Shown here: positions 1-5,565 of the stretch, piece by piece
Layout of the letters: every line of letters starts with the position of its first letter
Position numbering within the stretch: the stretch's first letter is position 1
Source: an uncultured Faecalibacterium sp.
GTDB lineage: Bacteria; Bacillota; Clostridia; Oscillospirales; Ruminococcaceae
Length of the DNA stretch: 17,186 nt
NCBI GenBank assembly: GCA_900765105.1
Contig: CAAFQM010000104.1
Span: forward strand, 1-17,186
Reading direction: 5' to 3'
The notes under the pieces: generated by a model
The model's database searches: none
The model's input: only the letters and a program-made list of their open reading frames with translations
Told to the model about the DNA's origin: nothing
Made by a program: the position numbers and the translations under genes

Positions 1-1665
1 GACCGGAAGCTGCTATGTCCGTTCCAATATTTCGGAGTGACCGATACGGCCGACTTGAGCAGCCTGAAATGGCGCACCGGCGGTTATGACAAGGCCGAAC
101 TGTCCAACCTGTACACCTTCAGCGGCATGGTGGCACAGCGCCGTGCCGACCTTGTGGTGAACTCCATCCTGAAATACGTCACCGATATCGATGAAGTGAA
201 GGGTCTTGGCTTCTGCGTTTCCATCGAGCATGCCCGGTTCATGGCAGACTATTTCAATACCCACGGCATCCCGTCCATGGCGCTGACCGGCGATTCTTCT
301 GACGAGGAACGCAACACCGCCAAACAGCGGCTCGTTTCCGGAGAGATTCGTTTCATTTTCGTGGTGGACATTTACAACGAAGGTGTGGATATCCCCGAGG
401 TAAACACTGTGCTGTTCCTGCGCCCCACCGAGTCTTTGACCGTGTTTTTGCAGCAGCTGGGCCGCGGCCTGCGTCTGGCAGAAAATAAAGATTGTCTGAC
501 CGTGCTGGACTTCATCGGACAGGCAAACAAGAAGTATAATTTCGAGGAAAAGTTTGCTGCGCTGCTCTCCAACACCACCCACAGCGTCAGCCGGGAGATC
601 AAAGAGGGCTTTGTCTCCGCTCCCAAGGGTTGCTATATCCAGTTGGAAAAGATCGCGGCGAAATATGTGCTGGACAACATCAGCGCCTCCTACGACCGCA
701 CCTCCGGCCTTGTGGCACGCGCTGCCTCTTTCACTGAGGACACCGGCCTACAGCTGACCCTCGGAAACTTTCTTGACTACTACCACCTCGACCCGCGGGC
801 AATCTACAGTAAAAAGCTCTGCTTTGCACGTCTGTGCGTCCGTGCGGGGGTTGTAGATGATTTTGCGGAGCCGCTCGAAGAGACCCTGACCAAGGCCTTT
901 GCACGCTTTGCGGTTGTGGATTCCCGCCGGTGGATTCGTTTTCTGCTGGACCTTCTGCCAAAGCTGGACAACACGGATTTTGCAGACCTGCCGCCTGTTG
1001 AACAGCGGATGCTGCAAATGTTCTATGTGACTGTCTGGGGCAAAGCGGCAGAAGATTGGAACCGCGAGGACGTACTTGACTATCTGTATGCACTTTCGGA
1101 CAGCCCAATTTTGTTGGGCGAATTGCAGACCCTTCTACAATACCAGTATGACCGCATTGATTTTATTGATGAACCGGTGGACGTGGGCTTTGACTGCCCG
1201 CTCGACCTGCACTGCACCTACACCCGCGACCAGCTGTTGGTAGCACTGGATTTCCTGAAACCATCTACCGTTCGTGAAGGTGTGAAGTGGCTGCCGGAAA
1301 AGCAGTTGGATGTGTTCTTTGTGACCCTGAACAAAGCCGACAAGGATCATTCGCCCACCACCATGTACAACGATTATTCCATCAACGAGAACCTGTTCCA
1401 CTGGCAGAGCCAGAGCACCGCAGCTGAAAATTCTGCCACTGGTCAGCGATACATCCATCACCGGGAGAAAGGAAGCCGTGTGTTGCTGTTTGTCCGGGAG
1501 TTCAAAGCGGATTCCCGTTTCGGCAGTGCCGCCGCTTACACCTATCTTGGCACCGTGAATTATGTCCGGCATGAGGGTTCCCGCCCCATGAACATCACAT
1601 GGAAGCTCGACCGTCCCATTCCGGCACGGTTCCTCAAAAAGACCAACAAATTGATCGTGGGGTAA
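1..1665 (+). CDS. SF2 helicase with DUF3427-like C-terminus (5' end outside the window)
   Basis: The reading frame is open from base 1, so the gene starts upstream; 554 C-terminal residues are visible. The first ~200 residues form the second RecA-like lobe of an SF2 helicase: a segment with GLGFCVSIEHA, motif V (VVDIYNEGVDIPEVN, about residues 120-134) and motif VI (QQLGRGLRL, about 151-159). The ATP-binding lobe (Walker A, DExH) is not in the window. The last ~100 residues (YNDYSINENLFHWQSQS, TGQRYI, then FVREFK and YLGTVNYV) match what I know of DUF3427, an uncharacterised domain at the C-terminus of ResIII/Helicase_C proteins, often with a PLD-like nuclease domain at the N-terminus. A role in DNA repair or defence is inference only. 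It ends 5 nt before a NUDIX gene and is probably cotranscribed with it. Confidence is high for the helicase and good for DUF3427. Confidence 0.88.
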   Translation, partial: DRKLLCPFQYFGVTDTADLSSLKWRTGGYDKAELSNLYTFSGMVAQRRADLVVNSILKYVTDIDEVKGLGFCVSIEHARFMADYFNTHGIPSMALTGDSSDEERNTAKQRLVSGEIRFIFVVDIYNEGVDIPEVNTVLFLRPTESLTVFLQQLGRGLRLAENKDCLTVLDFIGQANKKYNFEEKFAALLSNTTHSVSREIKEGFVSAPKGCYIQLEKIAAKYVLDNISASYDRTSGLVARAASFTEDTGLQLTLGNFLDYYHLDPRAIYSKKLCFARLCVRAGVVDDFAEPLEETLTKAFARFAVVDSRRWIRFLLDLLPKLDNTDFADLPPVEQRMLQMFYVTVWGKAAEDWNREDVLDYLYALSDSPILLGELQTLLQYQYDRIDFIDEPVDVGFDCPLDLHCTYTRDQLLVALDFLKPSTVREGVKWLPEKQLDVFFVTLNKADKDHSPTTMYNDYSINENLFHWQSQSTAAENSATGQRYIHHREKGSRVLLFVREFKADSRFGSAAAYTYLGTVNYVRHEGSRPMNITWKLDRPIPARFLKKTNKLIVG

Positions 1666-1670
1666 AGATA

Positions 1671-2165
1671 GTGAAAATCATTCGCGTTTGCGAAGCAATG
1701 AAGTCTCCAGTGGAGACTTTAAGCGACAGAACGGTCTTGCGTCAGCAAGATGGAGGAGCCCCGCTCCGACAAGTTCGCGTTGTCGCAGCTGTCATCTGCG
1801 ACTCCATCCAGACCAAGCACAAAATTTATGCCACCGCCCGCGGCTACGGCGACTACAAAGGCCAGTGGGAATTTCCGGGTGGCAAAATCGAGCCTGGCGA
1901 AACGCCGCCGCAGGCGCTGAAACGAGAGATCGAGGAAGAACTGGACACCGAAATTGCGGTGCATGATAAAATTGGTACCATCGAATACGACTATCCAACA
2001 TTCCATCTTTCGATGGACTGCTTCTGGTGCGAGGTCCTCTCCGGCGATCTTGTTCTGAAGGAAGCCGAGGCTGCCCGCTGGCTGACAAAGGACGAACTGG
2101 GTTCTGTACAGTGGCTTCCAGCTGATCAGACGATTCTGGAAAAAATCCGGGAGATGATGGAATAA
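1671..2165 (+). CDS. NUDIX hydrolase (MutT-like NTP pyrophosphohydrolase) with a 31-residue in-frame insertion
   Basis: Probably hydrolyses (deoxy)nucleoside triphosphates to the monophosphate in the cytoplasm, as MutT/NudG-type enzymes do. The NUDIX box is clear: G71-x5-E77-x7-R85-E86-I-x-E-E, preceded by GQWEFPGG. The usual late Gly is Asp (EELDTEI), a variant I associate with this subgroup. I chose the GTG at 1671 because it lies 5 nt after the helicase stop, has a weak G-rich ribosome-binding site in the helicase's last codons, and gives MKIIRV, a normal family start. Residues 5-35 come from the 93-bp repeat at 1681-1773. Removing that repeat joins IIRV to VAAVICD and gives a 133-residue protein, a typical length. 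A start at 1599 inside the helicase is possible but less likely. The substrate is unknown. The neighbouring helicase suggests a nucleic-acid-related role. Confidence 0.85.
   Translation: MKIIRVCEAMKSPVETLSDRTVLRQQDGGAPLRQVRVVAAVICDSIQTKHKIYATARGYGDYKGQWEFPGGKIEPGETPPQALKREIEEELDTEIAVHDKIGTIEYDYPTFHLSMDCFWCEVLSGDLVLKEAEAARWLTKDELGSVQWLPADQTILEKIREMME
1681..1773 (+). repeat. 93-bp hairpin-rich coding repeat, copy A (inside NUDIX gene)
   Basis: Nearly identical to 2802-2894. It holds four consecutive hairpins: TTCGC-gttt-GCGAA, AAGTCTCC-agt-GGAGACTT, TCTTGC-gtca-GCAAGA and GGAGC-ccc-GCTCC. The 8 bp TTCGCGTT occurs at 1681 and again at 1774, as a direct repeat flanking the insert. Length 93 = 31 codons, with no stop in the host gene's frame, so it adds residues without breaking the gene. 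Deleting it restores a family-like N-terminus. The element family is not one I can name. Confidence 0.9.
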
Positions 2166-2217
2166 CTCTGTTGAGCCAAGTTGCATCTGCAAGCAGAAGC
2201 GATTGTGCCAGTCCGAA

Positions 2218-2246
2218 TTGTCAATTCCGCTTGCAACTGTTATACT
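2218..2246 (+). promoter_or_regulatory. sigma-A-type promoter for the esterase-like gene
   Basis: TTGTCA (2218-2223), 17-nt spacer, TATACT (2241-2246). It lies downstream of the upstream-most ATG of this frame (2203), which supports translation from the GTG at 2281. The 115-nt gap 2166-2280 otherwise holds only a small TTGCA/TGCAA palindrome and no clear terminator for the preceding gene. Confidence 0.75.
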
Positions 2247-2280
2247 GGATTTATCAAAATTTTTTCGGGAGGCTGCTGCC

Positions 2281-3057
2281 GTGACCGCAAAGCAAGTTCA
2301 AATCGGAGATAGACCCTGCCGCATTTACGGCGAAGCCCATGCAGAATACCTGCTTCTCCAAATGACCGGCGAACATGAGCTGCAAAGCATGGAAAGCGAG
2401 GTTGCCGCTATTGCACAGAGTGCGCACCACTTTCTGTTTGCCACAGTTCCTGTGAAAAGCTGGAACGATGAACTTTCCCCGTGGAAATCTCCTGCGGTGT
2501 GGGGCAAAGAAAGTTTCGGCGGCAATGCGGCGGGCACACTACGCTTTCTGACAGAGCAAGTGATTCCCACCCTGAAACAGCAGTTTGCACTGCCGGAAAA
2601 TGTCCGGATCATTCTGGGCGGCTACTCGCTGGCCGGATTGTTCGCGCTGTGGGCATCCACACAGACAGATTTGTTTTGTGGTGTTGCGGCCGCTTCGCCT
2701 TCCGTATGGTTTCCGGGATGGATGGAGTTTGAACAGCAGCACCCCATTCAGGCACAGCACATTTATCTGAGCCTTGGCGACCGGGAAGAGCACACGAGAA
2801 ATTCGCGTTTGCGAAGCAATGAAGTCCCCAGTGGGGACTTTAAGCGACAGAACGGTCTTGCGTCAGCAAGATGGAAGGGTCTCACCCCGACAAGTTCCAC
2901 AATGGCTACAGTAGGTGATAACATCCGCGCCCTGCACAGCCGACTTGCAGAGCGTGGCGCAGACTGCACTCTTGAATGGAACAACGGTGGGCATTTCAAG
3001 GATACCGACCTGCGCACAGCAAGAGCGTTTCGCTGGGCAATGGAGGATATTCGATGA
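2281..3057 (+). CDS. Alpha/beta-hydrolase, putative esterase, with a 31-residue in-frame insertion
   Basis: An alpha/beta-hydrolase-fold enzyme resembling the esterase-D-type putative esterases; the substrate is unknown. Length 258 residues, of which 31 come from a repeat. The nucleophile elbow is G-Y-S116-L-A in ILGGYSLAGLFALW. The likely acid is Asp167 in LSLGDREE and the likely catalytic His is His238 in NNGGHFKDTD. There is no signal peptide, so it is cytoplasmic. The GTG at 2281 is chosen because it follows GGGAGG at good spacing and lies downstream of the 2218-2246 promoter; an ATG at 2203 lies upstream of that promoter. Residues 175-205 are encoded by the 93-bp repeat copy at 2802-2894, inserted shortly after the acid loop. 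Without it the text reads HTRNSTMATVGDN, which looks like an uninterrupted family sequence. The stop overlaps the next gene's start (ATGA), so the two are probably translationally coupled. Confidence 0.82.
   Translation: MTAKQVQIGDRPCRIYGEAHAEYLLLQMTGEHELQSMESEVAAIAQSAHHFLFATVPVKSWNDELSPWKSPAVWGKESFGGNAAGTLRFLTEQVIPTLKQQFALPENVRIILGGYSLAGLFALWASTQTDLFCGVAAASPSVWFPGWMEFEQQHPIQAQHIYLSLGDREEHTRNSRLRSNEVPSGDFKRQNGLASARWKGLTPTSSTMATVGDNIRALHSRLAERGADCTLEWNNGGHFKDTDLRTARAFRWAMEDIR
2802..2894 (+). repeat. 93-bp hairpin-rich coding repeat, copy B (inside esterase gene)
   Basis: Same length and nearly the same sequence as 1681-1773. Differences fall mainly in stems and largely preserve pairing: AAGTCCCC-agt-GGGGACTT against AAGTCTCC-agt-GGAGACTT, and GGGT-ctc-ACCC in the last hairpin. 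In the host gene it is read in a different frame from copy A (SRLRSNEVPSG... against RVCEAMKSPVE...). Both frames lack stops; the third forward frame has an early TGA. Flanking duplication is at most the trinucleotide TTC (2802 and 2895). Confidence 0.9.
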
Positions 3058-3491
3058 ATGTTTTGATTGATGCAGATGGCTGTCCCGTGGTTGATCTGAC
3101 TTTGCAGGTTGCAAAGCAGTTCGGCATCCCGGTCGTCATCCTGTGCGACACTTCCCACCAGATCGAGCGTGAGGGTGCGCAGACGCTGGTATTTGACAAG
3201 GGTGCTGACAGTGTGGATTTTGCGTTGGTCAACCGGGTAAAGCCGGGAGATATTGTCGTAACACAGGACTATGGGCTGGCGAGCATGTGCCTTGCCCGGT
3301 GTGCCAGAGTGCTGAATCAGAACGGCTTGGAGTACACCGCCGGCAACATGGATGCCCTCATGCTGCGGCGGTACGAAAACAAAAAGCTCCTTCGTGCCGG
3401 CAAGCACCCGAAAGGGAGTGCGAAACGGACGAAGGAGCAGGACATGAAGTTTTCAGAAACACTGAAAAAGATTTTGAATTGCAAACACTAA
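3054..3491 (+). CDS. YaiI/YqxD family protein (UPF0178, DUF188)
   Basis: A 145-residue cytoplasmic protein of the conserved YaiI/YqxD family, which has a PIN-like fold by family knowledge and no firmly established function. Family hallmarks are visible: the N-terminal MNVLIDADGCPV, then VTQDYGLA near residue 80, and a basic C-terminus (KHPKGSAKRTKEQD). The start at 3054 shares ATGA with the esterase stop and is preceded by GGAGG at 3042-3046, so coupling to the esterase is likely. An in-frame ATG at 2976 lies inside the esterase gene and lacks these features. Nothing odd is seen in the gene; a nuclease role would be inference from the fold. Confidence 0.88.
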   Translation: MNVLIDADGCPVVDLTLQVAKQFGIPVVILCDTSHQIEREGAQTLVFDKGADSVDFALVNRVKPGDIVVTQDYGLASMCLARCARVLNQNGLEYTAGNMDALMLRRYENKKLLRAGKHPKGSAKRTKEQDMKFSETLKKILNCKH

Positions 3492-3506
3492 TTGGATTTC
3501 AGCTGA

Positions 3507-3531
3507 TGCCTTTTGTTGGCGGAGATGGTGG
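3507..3531. repeat. 25-bp direct repeat, copy 1: duplicated tRNA-Ser 3' end
   Basis: Identical over 25 bp to 3649-3673, starting TGCCTTTTGTTGG. On the minus strand it reproduces the last 15 nt of the tRNA (three T-stem bases, the acceptor 3' strand, discriminator and CCA) plus 10 nt downstream. No other tRNA sequence follows it, so it is not a complete second tRNA. This arrangement resembles an attachment-site duplication, but no integrase gene is present. Confidence 0.85.
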
Positions 3532-3617
3532 ATATTCTCCCGCGGGCTAAGCAACAGCCCGCAGGGCTGATTGCTTGCGGTCTGCGGACCGCCGCCCTGT
3601 TCTCATCCTCACCATCT
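3523..3617. repeat. 95-bp palindromic element between yaiI-like gene and tRNA-Ser
   Basis: Bounded by AGATGGTG (3523-3530) and CACCATCT (3610-3617), an 8-bp terminal inverted repeat that continues as GAT/ATC-type pairing. Inside are GCGGGCT-aagcaac-AGCCCGC (3542-3562) and GCGGTC-tgcg-GACCGC. An alternative fold pairs AAGCAA and AGCCC with GGGCT and TTGCTT (3549-3576). No coding potential is seen. Together with the terminator at 3625-3656 it accounts for the 167-nt gap 3492-3658. Confidence 0.6.
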
Positions 3618-3624
3618 TAGCCGC

Positions 3625-3656
3625 AAAAAAGGCACCAGCCTGAGCCGGTGCCTTTT
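3625..3656. terminator. Bidirectional intrinsic terminator (tRNA-Ser on minus, yaiI-like gene on plus)
   Basis: A 9-bp stem GGCACCAGC/GCCGGTGCC (one wobble) with loop CTGA. On the minus strand it is followed by six T's directly after the tRNA; on the plus strand by TTTTGTT after the yaiI-like gene and the 95-bp element. Confidence 0.85.
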
Positions 3657-3673
3657 GTTGGCGGAGATGGTGG
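3649..3673. repeat. 25-bp direct repeat, copy 2: native tRNA-Ser 3' end
   Basis: The partner of 3507-3531, offset by 142 bp. It covers the tRNA's CCA end, discriminator, acceptor 3' strand and part of the T-stem, plus the last bases of the terminator. Confidence 0.85.
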
Positions 3674-3749
3674 GATTCGAACCCACGTGCCCGGTTAAGG
3701 ACAAAACGATTTCGAGTCGTTCTCGTTACGACCACTTCGATACATCTCC
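3659..3749 (-). tRNA. tRNA-Ser(CGA), with encoded CCA
   Basis: Reads UCG serine codons. On the minus strand the acceptor stem GGAGATG/CATCTCC is followed by discriminator G and an encoded CCA. The anticodon arm is AACGA-CTCGAAA-TCGTT, giving anticodon CGA. A long variable arm and the length of 91 nt with CCA fit a class II serine tRNA. The T-arm is GTGGG-TTCGAAT-CCCAC. It has its own promoter upstream and a terminator right after the CCA. Confidence 0.96.
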
Positions 3750-3764
3750 ATATTTAGCCTTTAT

Positions 3765-3793
3765 AGTATAGCAAAAAAGCGATTTTCCGTCAA
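3765..3793 (-). promoter_or_regulatory. Promoter of tRNA-Ser
   Basis: On the minus strand: TTGACG (3793-3788), 17-nt spacer, TATACT (3770-3765), about 15 nt before the mature tRNA 5' end. A near-consensus sigma-A promoter. Confidence 0.85.
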
Positions 3794-3822
3794 CTGCTTT
3801 TTGCGCCGGAAGCAAGAGTTTG

Positions 3823-3855
3823 CGTGCAGGGAGTTTGCTCTCTGCACGTTTTTTT
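3823..3855 (+). terminator. Strong intrinsic terminator upstream of the MATE gene
   Basis: CGTGCAG...CTGCACG with inner GAG/CTC pairing, loop TTTG, then seven T's. It lies between the divergent tRNA promoter and the MATE promoter, so it belongs to no visible gene. It may stop read-through from the left or end a short transcript. The rest of 3750-3987 holds the two promoters and no gene. Confidence 0.75.
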
Positions 3856-3914
3856 GCAGCGTGCCAACGGACGCCGCAAGCTTCCAATTTTTGCGCTTCT
3901 TTGCGAAAAGGGGC

Positions 3915-3943
3915 TATCCTTTTGGACAAGTTTCGATTATAAT
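3915..3943 (+). promoter_or_regulatory. Putative promoter of the MATE gene
   Basis: A perfect -10 TATAAT (3938-3943), 45 nt before the MATE start codon. The hexamer 17 nt upstream (TATCCT) is a poor -35 match. The better-looking TTGGAC is only 10 nt from the -10, too close to serve. Confidence 0.5.
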
Positions 3944-3987
3944 AAAAAGGATATCGTTCAAATTTGAAGCAAAAGGAGATTTTTCCA

Positions 3988-5355
3988 ATGGCGCAGGCAA
4001 GACAGGATATGGGCACAGGAAACGTGAAAAAGCTGATGCTGCAGCTGATGATCCCCGCTGTCGTGGCACAGGTCGTGAACCTGCTGTACAACATTGTGGA
4101 CCGCATTTACATCGGCCATATTGTGGGCATCGGCGCGGCGGCGCTGACCGGCGTGGGACTGTTCACCCCCATTCTGATGCTTCTGAATGCCTTTGCCATG
4201 CTGGTGGGTGCCGGCGGCGCGCCCCGGGCTGCCATCGCCATGGGGCAGGGCGACCGACAGCAGGCCGAAAAGATCATTTCCAACAGCTTTACGGTGCTGC
4301 TGGCCTTCGCGGTCATGCTGACGGTGGGGTTCTACGCCGGGGCACCGGGGCTGCTGCGTCTGTTCGGTGCCAGCGACGCAACCCTGCCGTATGCGCTGAG
4401 CTACAGCCGCATTTATCTTCTCGGCTCGGTGTTCGTGCTACTGGTGCTGGGCATGAATCCCTTTATCACCACGCAGGGCTTTGCCAAAACCAGTATGCTC
4501 ACCACCGTGATCGGTGCCGTGATCAACATCATTCTGGACCCTATCCTCATCTTCGGGTTCGGGCTGGGCGTGCGGGGCGCAGCCATCGCCACGGTGCTCA
4601 GTCAGGCCGTGGGCGCTGTGTGGATCCTGAAATTCCTCACCGGCTCCAAAACCATCCTGCATCTCCGCCGGGATTTTCTCCGCCCGGAGAAAGCGGTCAT
4701 CCTGCCGGTGATGGCGCTGGGCGTCTCGTCCTTTGTCATGCTTTCCACCGAGAGCCTGCTGTCCATCAGTTTCAGTTCCAGTCTGGCGCGGTACGGCGGC
4801 GATGTGGCCGTAGGTGCCATGACCGTCATCACCAGCGCATCCCAGCTGTGCACCCTGCCCATTCAGGGCATCTGTCAGGGCGGCCAGCCCGTGATGAGCT
4901 TCAACTTCGGCGCGGGCAAAAAGCCCCGCGTAAAGGAGGCTTTCCGCTTTCAGCTGACCCTGTGCGGCGTATACACCTGCGGGTTCTGGCTTTTGATGAT
5001 TCTGGTGCCCGGCGCGGTGGCCGGCATCTTCACCTCGGACAGTGCGCTGATCTCCTACACCACCTGGGCCATGCGCATTTACATGGCGGGCATCTTCGCC
5101 ATGGGCTTCCAGATCGCCTGCCAGCAGAGCTTTATGGCGCTGGGGCAGGCCAAGGTGAGCCTGCTGCTGGCCTGCCTGCGCAAGATCATCCTGTTGATCC
5201 CGCTCATCTTTATTCTGCCGCATCTCGTCTCCGACCCGGTGTTCGGCGTGTTTCTGGCCGAGCCGGTCAGCGACATTCTGGCCGCCACCATTACAACCAT
5301 CACCTTCTTCACCCGGTTCGATAAGATTCTGGACAAGGGTGCGGGAAAAGTATAA
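3988..5355 (+). CDS. MATE family efflux transporter
   Basis: A 455-residue integral membrane protein of the multidrug and toxin extrusion (MATE) family, which exports organic cations, drugs or metabolites using a Na+ or H+ gradient. Visible features are the N-terminal MGTGNVKKLMLQLMIPAVVAQVVNLLYNIVDRIYIGH typical of the family, about 12 hydrophobic segments in two similar halves, and the repeat-half motif GICQGGQPVMSFNFGAGK near residue 300. The start at 3988 follows AAAGGAG at good spacing; an in-frame ATG at 3964 lies upstream of that site and is rejected. It is monocistronic, with its own putative promoter and a different regulatory region before the next gene. The substrate cannot be told from sequence. 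No clear terminator hairpin follows it. Confidence 0.93.
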   Translation: MAQARQDMGTGNVKKLMLQLMIPAVVAQVVNLLYNIVDRIYIGHIVGIGAAALTGVGLFTPILMLLNAFAMLVGAGGAPRAAIAMGQGDRQQAEKIISNSFTVLLAFAVMLTVGFYAGAPGLLRLFGASDATLPYALSYSRIYLLGSVFVLLVLGMNPFITTQGFAKTSMLTTVIGAVINIILDPILIFGFGLGVRGAAIATVLSQAVGAVWILKFLTGSKTILHLRRDFLRPEKAVILPVMALGVSSFVMLSTESLLSISFSSSLARYGGDVAVGAMTVITSASQLCTLPIQGICQGGQPVMSFNFGAGKKPRVKEAFRFQLTLCGVYTCGFWLLMILVPGAVAGIFTSDSALISYTTWAMRIYMAGIFAMGFQIACQQSFMALGQAKVSLLLACLRKIILLIPLIFILPHLVSDPVFGVFLAEPVSDILAATITTITFFTRFDKILDKGAGKV

Positions 5356-5428
5356 GATTTTGGGCATTTTCGCTCCTTTTTGTGCGTTTTGTGCAATTCG
5401 ATCCACTTCTTTTTATGCAATTCACCCA

Positions 5429-5457
5429 TTGCTTTCCGAAAAACGATATGATAATAT
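5429..5457 (+). promoter_or_regulatory. Promoter of the antiterminator/glucuronide operon
   Basis: TTGCTT (5429-5434), 17-nt spacer, TAATAT (5452-5457), with an extended -10 TG one base upstream. It sits just before the RAT and terminator, so transcripts begin immediately upstream of the RAT. I see no convincing cre site nearby. Confidence 0.75.
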
Positions 5458-5465
5458 ATCAATCA

Positions 5466-5494
5466 GAAATGTTACTGTTCAATCAGGCAAGTCT
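5466..5494 (+). promoter_or_regulatory. RAT (ribonucleic antiterminator) site upstream of the antiterminator gene
   Basis: A 29-nt match to the LicT/SacY-type RAT: GTTACTG at positions 6-12 and CAGGCAAG at 19-26, same spacing as the classic Bacillus sites, closed by AGA/TCT pairing. Its 3' arm is also the 5' arm of the terminator stem at 5486, so protein binding here would block terminator formation. Confidence 0.85.
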
Positions 5495-5542
5495 ACATGC
5501 GGGGTATGTTGCCCGGAGTGTATGCTTGCCTTTTCTTTTTTT
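5486..5542 (+). terminator. Leader terminator, RAT-controlled
   Basis: GGCAAG (5486-5491) pairs with CTTGCC (5525-5530), extended by CATGC/GTATG, followed by TTTTCTTTTTTT. It overlaps the RAT by 9 nt. It ends 23 nt before the antiterminator start codon, implying autoregulation. Confidence 0.85.
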
Positions 5543-5565
5543 CTTGCCTTACAGGTGGTTTTATC

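Noticed and set aside
2203..2280. Upstream ATG start for the esterase-like gene
   Set aside because: It lies before a well-formed promoter at 2218-2246, and the GTG at 2281 has a better ribosome-binding site.
1681..2894. The 93-bp repeats as part of a CRISPR array
   Set aside because: Only two copies about 1.1 kb apart, inside genes, with no regular spacers and no cas genes.
3507..3531. A second, degraded tRNA gene beside tRNA-Ser
   Set aside because: Only the last 15 nt of a tRNA are present; no anticodon, D or 5' acceptor sequence is found in the adjacent bases.
3924..3943. TTGGAC as the -35 of the MATE promoter
   Set aside because: Only 10 nt separate it from TATAAT; a functional sigma-A promoter needs about 17.
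3801..5324. 507-codon frame overlapping the MATE gene in another frame
   Set aside because: Low-complexity Arg/His/Gly/Ala-rich shadow of a convincing 12-helix transporter with a good ribosome-binding site.
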